Assembly: GCF_016446285.1 (NCBI RefSeq)
Contig: NZ_CP054140.1
Span: forward strand, 663,501 to 727,500
DNA from: Desulfobulbus oligotrophicus
GTDB lineage: Bacteria > Desulfobacterota > Desulfobulbia > Desulfobulbales > Desulfobulbaceae
Reading direction: 5' to 3'
Length of the DNA: 64,000 nucleotides
Under the pieces are notes generated by a model, which saw nothing but the letters and a program-made list of their open reading frames with translations, was not told the origin of the DNA and did no database searches. This document shows positions 61,603 to 64,000 of the stretch, one piece after another; positions within the stretch are counted from its first letter, which is position 1, and every line of letters starts with the position of its first letter. Position numbers and translations under genes: made by a program.

Positions 61603-61701
61603 GCTTCGCACCCGTTGTGGTGTTGACTAAGAAGAAGGCTGTGCCGGCAGCACTTCCATTGCAGAACAACTGCTTTCAAAACAAACAAGACCTATCCAAG
61701 A

Positions 61702-62586
61702 ATGCAAGAAGAAAAACAGCATACCTTTGGCGCAGATTTCCTTCTGCTGCTGGTTGCCCTGATCTGGGGATTCGGCTTTGTCGCTCAAAGAGCGGGCATG
61801 GAGCATCTGGGCCCTTACACCTTCAACGGCATCCGGTTTCTTTTTGGCTCCTTCTGCCTCCTGCCGCTTGTATTGCGCCAACAACCCAGACAGCACGACC
61901 ACACAAAAAACCAAATCTCACTGACCAAAGCAGGGCTGATAGCAGGGGTCATGCTCTTTGCCGCGGCCACCTTTCAGCAGGTTGGCCTGCAGTACACCAC
62001 GGCCGGCAAGGCTGGTTTCATAACCGGGCTCTATGTGGTTCTGGTACCGTTGATCGGCCTGCTCTGGGGGCAGAAGACCACGGCCGGCACCTGGCTCGGT
62101 GCAGCAGCCGCTGCTGTCGGCCTGTACTTGCTCAGTGTGAACGAGGACTTTTCCATAGAACCCGGAGATCTCTTAGAGCTGTTCGGCGCTGTTTTCTGGG
62201 CAGGGCATGTGCTGGTTCTGGCCTACCTTTCGCCACGAACAAATCCGGTACGGCTGGCCATGGTCCAGTGCGTGGTCTGCGGTGTGTTGAGCCTGGCTGT
62301 CAGCCTCGTCACCGAATCATTCAGCCTGGCTGCTCTTAGCGATGCCGCCATACCGCTCATCTACGGCAGTGTCTTTTCCGTGGCCGCCGGGTACACCTTA
62401 CAGGTTGTGGTGCAACGCAAGGCACATCCTTCCCATGCCGCCATTCTTCTCAGCCTTGAGTCGCCCTTTGCCGCCCTGGGCGGTTGGCTCCTGCTGGGGG
62501 AAATCCTCTCTGGTCGGGCCATGGTCGGCTGCGCGCTGATGCTGACCGGAATGCTGGCCTCCCAGCTGTGGACCAGAACACGGTAA
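61702..62586 (+). CDS. EamA/DMT-family transporter
   Basis: A 294-residue membrane protein with about ten hydrophobic segments arranged in two EamA repeats: FLLLLVALIWGFGFVAQRAG and FNGIRFLFGSFCLLPLVLRQ in the first, and LLELFGAVFWAGHVLVLAYL with AGYTLQVVVQRKAHPSHAAI in the second. Members of the drug/metabolite transporter superfamily export amino acids or metabolites across the inner membrane; the substrate is not evident. It reads divergently from the lipoprotein gene, with starts about 100 bases apart. No strong RBS precedes the ATG. Confidence 0.85.
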   Translation: MQEEKQHTFGADFLLLLVALIWGFGFVAQRAGMEHLGPYTFNGIRFLFGSFCLLPLVLRQQPRQHDHTKNQISLTKAGLIAGVMLFAAATFQQVGLQYTTAGKAGFITGLYVVLVPLIGLLWGQKTTAGTWLGAAAAAVGLYLLSVNEDFSIEPGDLLELFGAVFWAGHVLVLAYLSPRTNPVRLAMVQCVVCGVLSLAVSLVTESFSLAALSDAAIPLIYGSVFSVAAGYTLQVVVQRKAHPSHAAILLSLESPFAALGGWLLLGEILSGRAMVGCALMLTGMLASQLWTRTR

Positions 62587-62725
62587 ACTACATCCCTAAA
62601 AGCAGATCAACATGTCTGCAGGCGGTCTTTCCACCTGTTTCACCCGCATCTTCCCGGTTCAAGGCGATTGCCGGAACAACGGTGTGCTGGTAAGATAGCA
62701 CCTGTCCTGAGACTTTTATCACCGA

Positions 62726-62765
62726 CTGCCGGAGAGCACGATCAGATCGATCCGTTCTCCGGCAG
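62726..62765 (+). promoter_or_regulatory. Inverted repeat in the ettA upstream region
   Basis: CTGCCGGAGA (62726-62735) pairs with TCTCCGGCAG (62756-62765) around a 20-base loop. No T run follows, so it could be the EamA gene terminator or a regulatory hairpin in the ettA leader. Confidence 0.4.
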
Positions 62766-62807
62766 CGGTTGCAAATACATTTCCACAGAGGAGAAAAAAG
62801 AGAATAC

Positions 62808-64000
62808 ATGGCCAATGAACCAAACAAAATCATCTATTCGATGATCAAAGTCAGTAAAAAATACAACCAGAAGCAAATTTTAAAAGACATCTCCCTCTCC
62901 TACTTCCATGGGGCTAAGATCGGGGTGCTTGGCCTTAACGGCTCCGGCAAGAGTACCCTGTTGCGTATTCTGGCCGGTATAGACAAGGAACATGAGGGAA
63001 AGACCGTCCTCTCGGAAGGCTATACCATCGACTATCTGCCCCAGGAACCTGCTCTCGACCCGGACAAGACCGTCCGTGCAATCGTTGAGGAGGGGGCACA
63101 GACCACGGTTGACCTGCTCAACGAGTTCAACGCTATCAACGAAAAATTTGCCGAGCCCATGGACGATGATGCCATGCAGGCTCTGATCGAACGCCAGGCC
63201 CAGGTACAGGATCGACTTGATGCAGTGGACGCCTGGAACCTGGACTCACGCCTGGAGATGGCCATGGACGCCTTACGCTGTCCACCGGCGGACACACCCT
63301 GCGGTGTGCTTTCCGGTGGGGAGCAACGACGGGTGGCTCTGTGTCGTATCCTCCTGAAAAACCCGGATATCCTACTTTTAGACGAGCCCACCAACCACCT
63401 GGATGCCGAGTCTGTGTCGTGGCTGGAACAGCATCTGCAGAAATACCCAGGAACCGTGATCGCTGTTACCCACGATCGTTACTTTCTCGACAATGTGGCC
63501 GGCTGGATCCTTGAACTTGACCGCGGTCATGGCATTCCCTGGAAGGGAAATTACTCGTCCTGGCTGGAACAGAAGCAAAAACGACTGGCAACAGAGGAGA
63601 AAAAGGAAACGGAACGCCAACGTACCCTGGCCCGCGAGCTGGAATGGATCCGCATGAGCCCGAAAGGACGACGGACAAAGTCAAAGGCCCGCATCACAGC
63701 CTATGAAAACCTGCTCAATCAGCAGAGCGACAAGGTTGCCGCAGATCTTGAGATCTATATCCCACCGGGTCCGCGGTTGGGAAAACTGGTTATTGAGGCC
63801 AGGGATCTCAGTAAAGCCTATGAAGACAGGCTCCTGATGGATACGCTCAACTTCTCCCTGCCACCGGGCGGTATTGTCGGCATCATCGGTCCCAACGGTG
63901 CCGGCAAGACCACCCTGTTTCGCATGATCACCGGCCAGGAACAGCCCACCAGCGGGACGATTCGTGTTGGTGAGACGGTCAAACTGACCCATGTGGATCA
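62808..64000 (+). CDS. ettA: Energy-dependent translational throttle protein EttA (ABC-F), 3' end outside window
   Basis: The open frame reaches the window end, covering about 397 residues of a family of about 555. The first ABC domain has VLGLNGSGKSTLLRILAG (Walker A), LSGGEQRRVALCRILL (signature) and ILLLDEPTNHLDAESV (Walker B). The linker domain has KNYSSWLEQKQ-like and RGR-type segments (ELEWIRMSPKGRRTKSKARI). The second domain starts with IIGPNGAGKTTLFRMITG. These match EttA, which binds the ribosomal E site and gates elongation according to ATP/ADP ratio. GGAGAAAAAAGAGAATAC precedes the ATG. It is a host gene flanking the accessory region. Confidence 0.9.
   Translation, partial: MANEPNKIIYSMIKVSKKYNQKQILKDISLSYFHGAKIGVLGLNGSGKSTLLRILAGIDKEHEGKTVLSEGYTIDYLPQEPALDPDKTVRAIVEEGAQTTVDLLNEFNAINEKFAEPMDDDAMQALIERQAQVQDRLDAVDAWNLDSRLEMAMDALRCPPADTPCGVLSGGEQRRVALCRILLKNPDILLLDEPTNHLDAESVSWLEQHLQKYPGTVIAVTHDRYFLDNVAGWILELDRGHGIPWKGNYSSWLEQKQKRLATEEKKETERQRTLARELEWIRMSPKGRRTKSKARITAYENLLNQQSDKVAADLEIYIPPGPRLGKLVIEARDLSKAYEDRLLMDTLNFSLPPGGIVGIIGPNGAGKTTLFRMITGQEQPTSGTIRVGETVKLTHVD

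Overview
The window looks like a chromosomal accessory region of a Gram-negative bacterium. The style of the flanking genes (EttA, EamA permease, small lipoprotein, glycosyltransferases) would fit Desulfobacterota, but that placement is a guess. GC content and codon use change several times: a very GC-rich tail-gene block, an AT-richer restriction block, and mixed defence and host DNA. No rRNA, tRNA, CRISPR array, integrase or reverse transcriptase was seen.

Bases 1-20060, all on the + strand, are the baseplate end of a contractile phage tail or tailocin: end of the tape measure, tube/LysM proteins, gpD hub, M15 peptidase, DUF1353, gp5/gpV spike, a coiled-coil membrane protein, PAAR tip, Ig-like decoration proteins, gp25, gpJ, gpI, and several tail/fibre proteins including one of 1182 residues. 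Two intergenic gaps in this block share a bipartite motif with fixed spacing. A compact amidoligase / DUF5049 / class II glutamine amidotransferase / gamma-glutamylcyclotransferase cluster follows (20307-23099).

Bases 23134-45333 are a large defence island read in one direction from a consensus-like promoter. It runs: excisionase-type HTH protein, 5-cytosine methyltransferase, GHKL (MORC/MutL-like) ATPase, Mrr-like nuclease-helicase, an unknown protein, Vsr endonuclease, SIR2, HerA, SbcD (Mre11), SbcC (Rad50). After a truncated DUF262 remnant come DUF6361, a PLD-family nuclease, a SNF2-like helicase, an HNH/ORF6C protein and an unknown protein. Most of the first ten genes overlap their neighbours by about four bases, so SIR2-HerA-Mre11-Rad50 appears to be co-translated with the restriction-modification module.

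A DUF2188 protein and a Na+/Ca2+ antiporter separate this from a second defence operon (47204-57007). That operon has the same plan: an excisionase-type HTH protein leading a nuclease-methyltransferase fusion, a specificity subunit, a DUF1016/YhcG nuclease, a small protein, a winged-helix protein, a DndD-like SMC ATPase and a DndE-HerA fusion. There is no HsdR translocase and no DndA/B/C. It looks like a hybrid of type I restriction and Dnd-type machinery. The remainder holds decayed DNA, two sugar-related genes, remnants of another type I locus (end of hsdM plus a frameshifted Y1 transposase), a repetitive palindromic element, and host genes: a lipoprotein, an EamA permease and the start of ettA.
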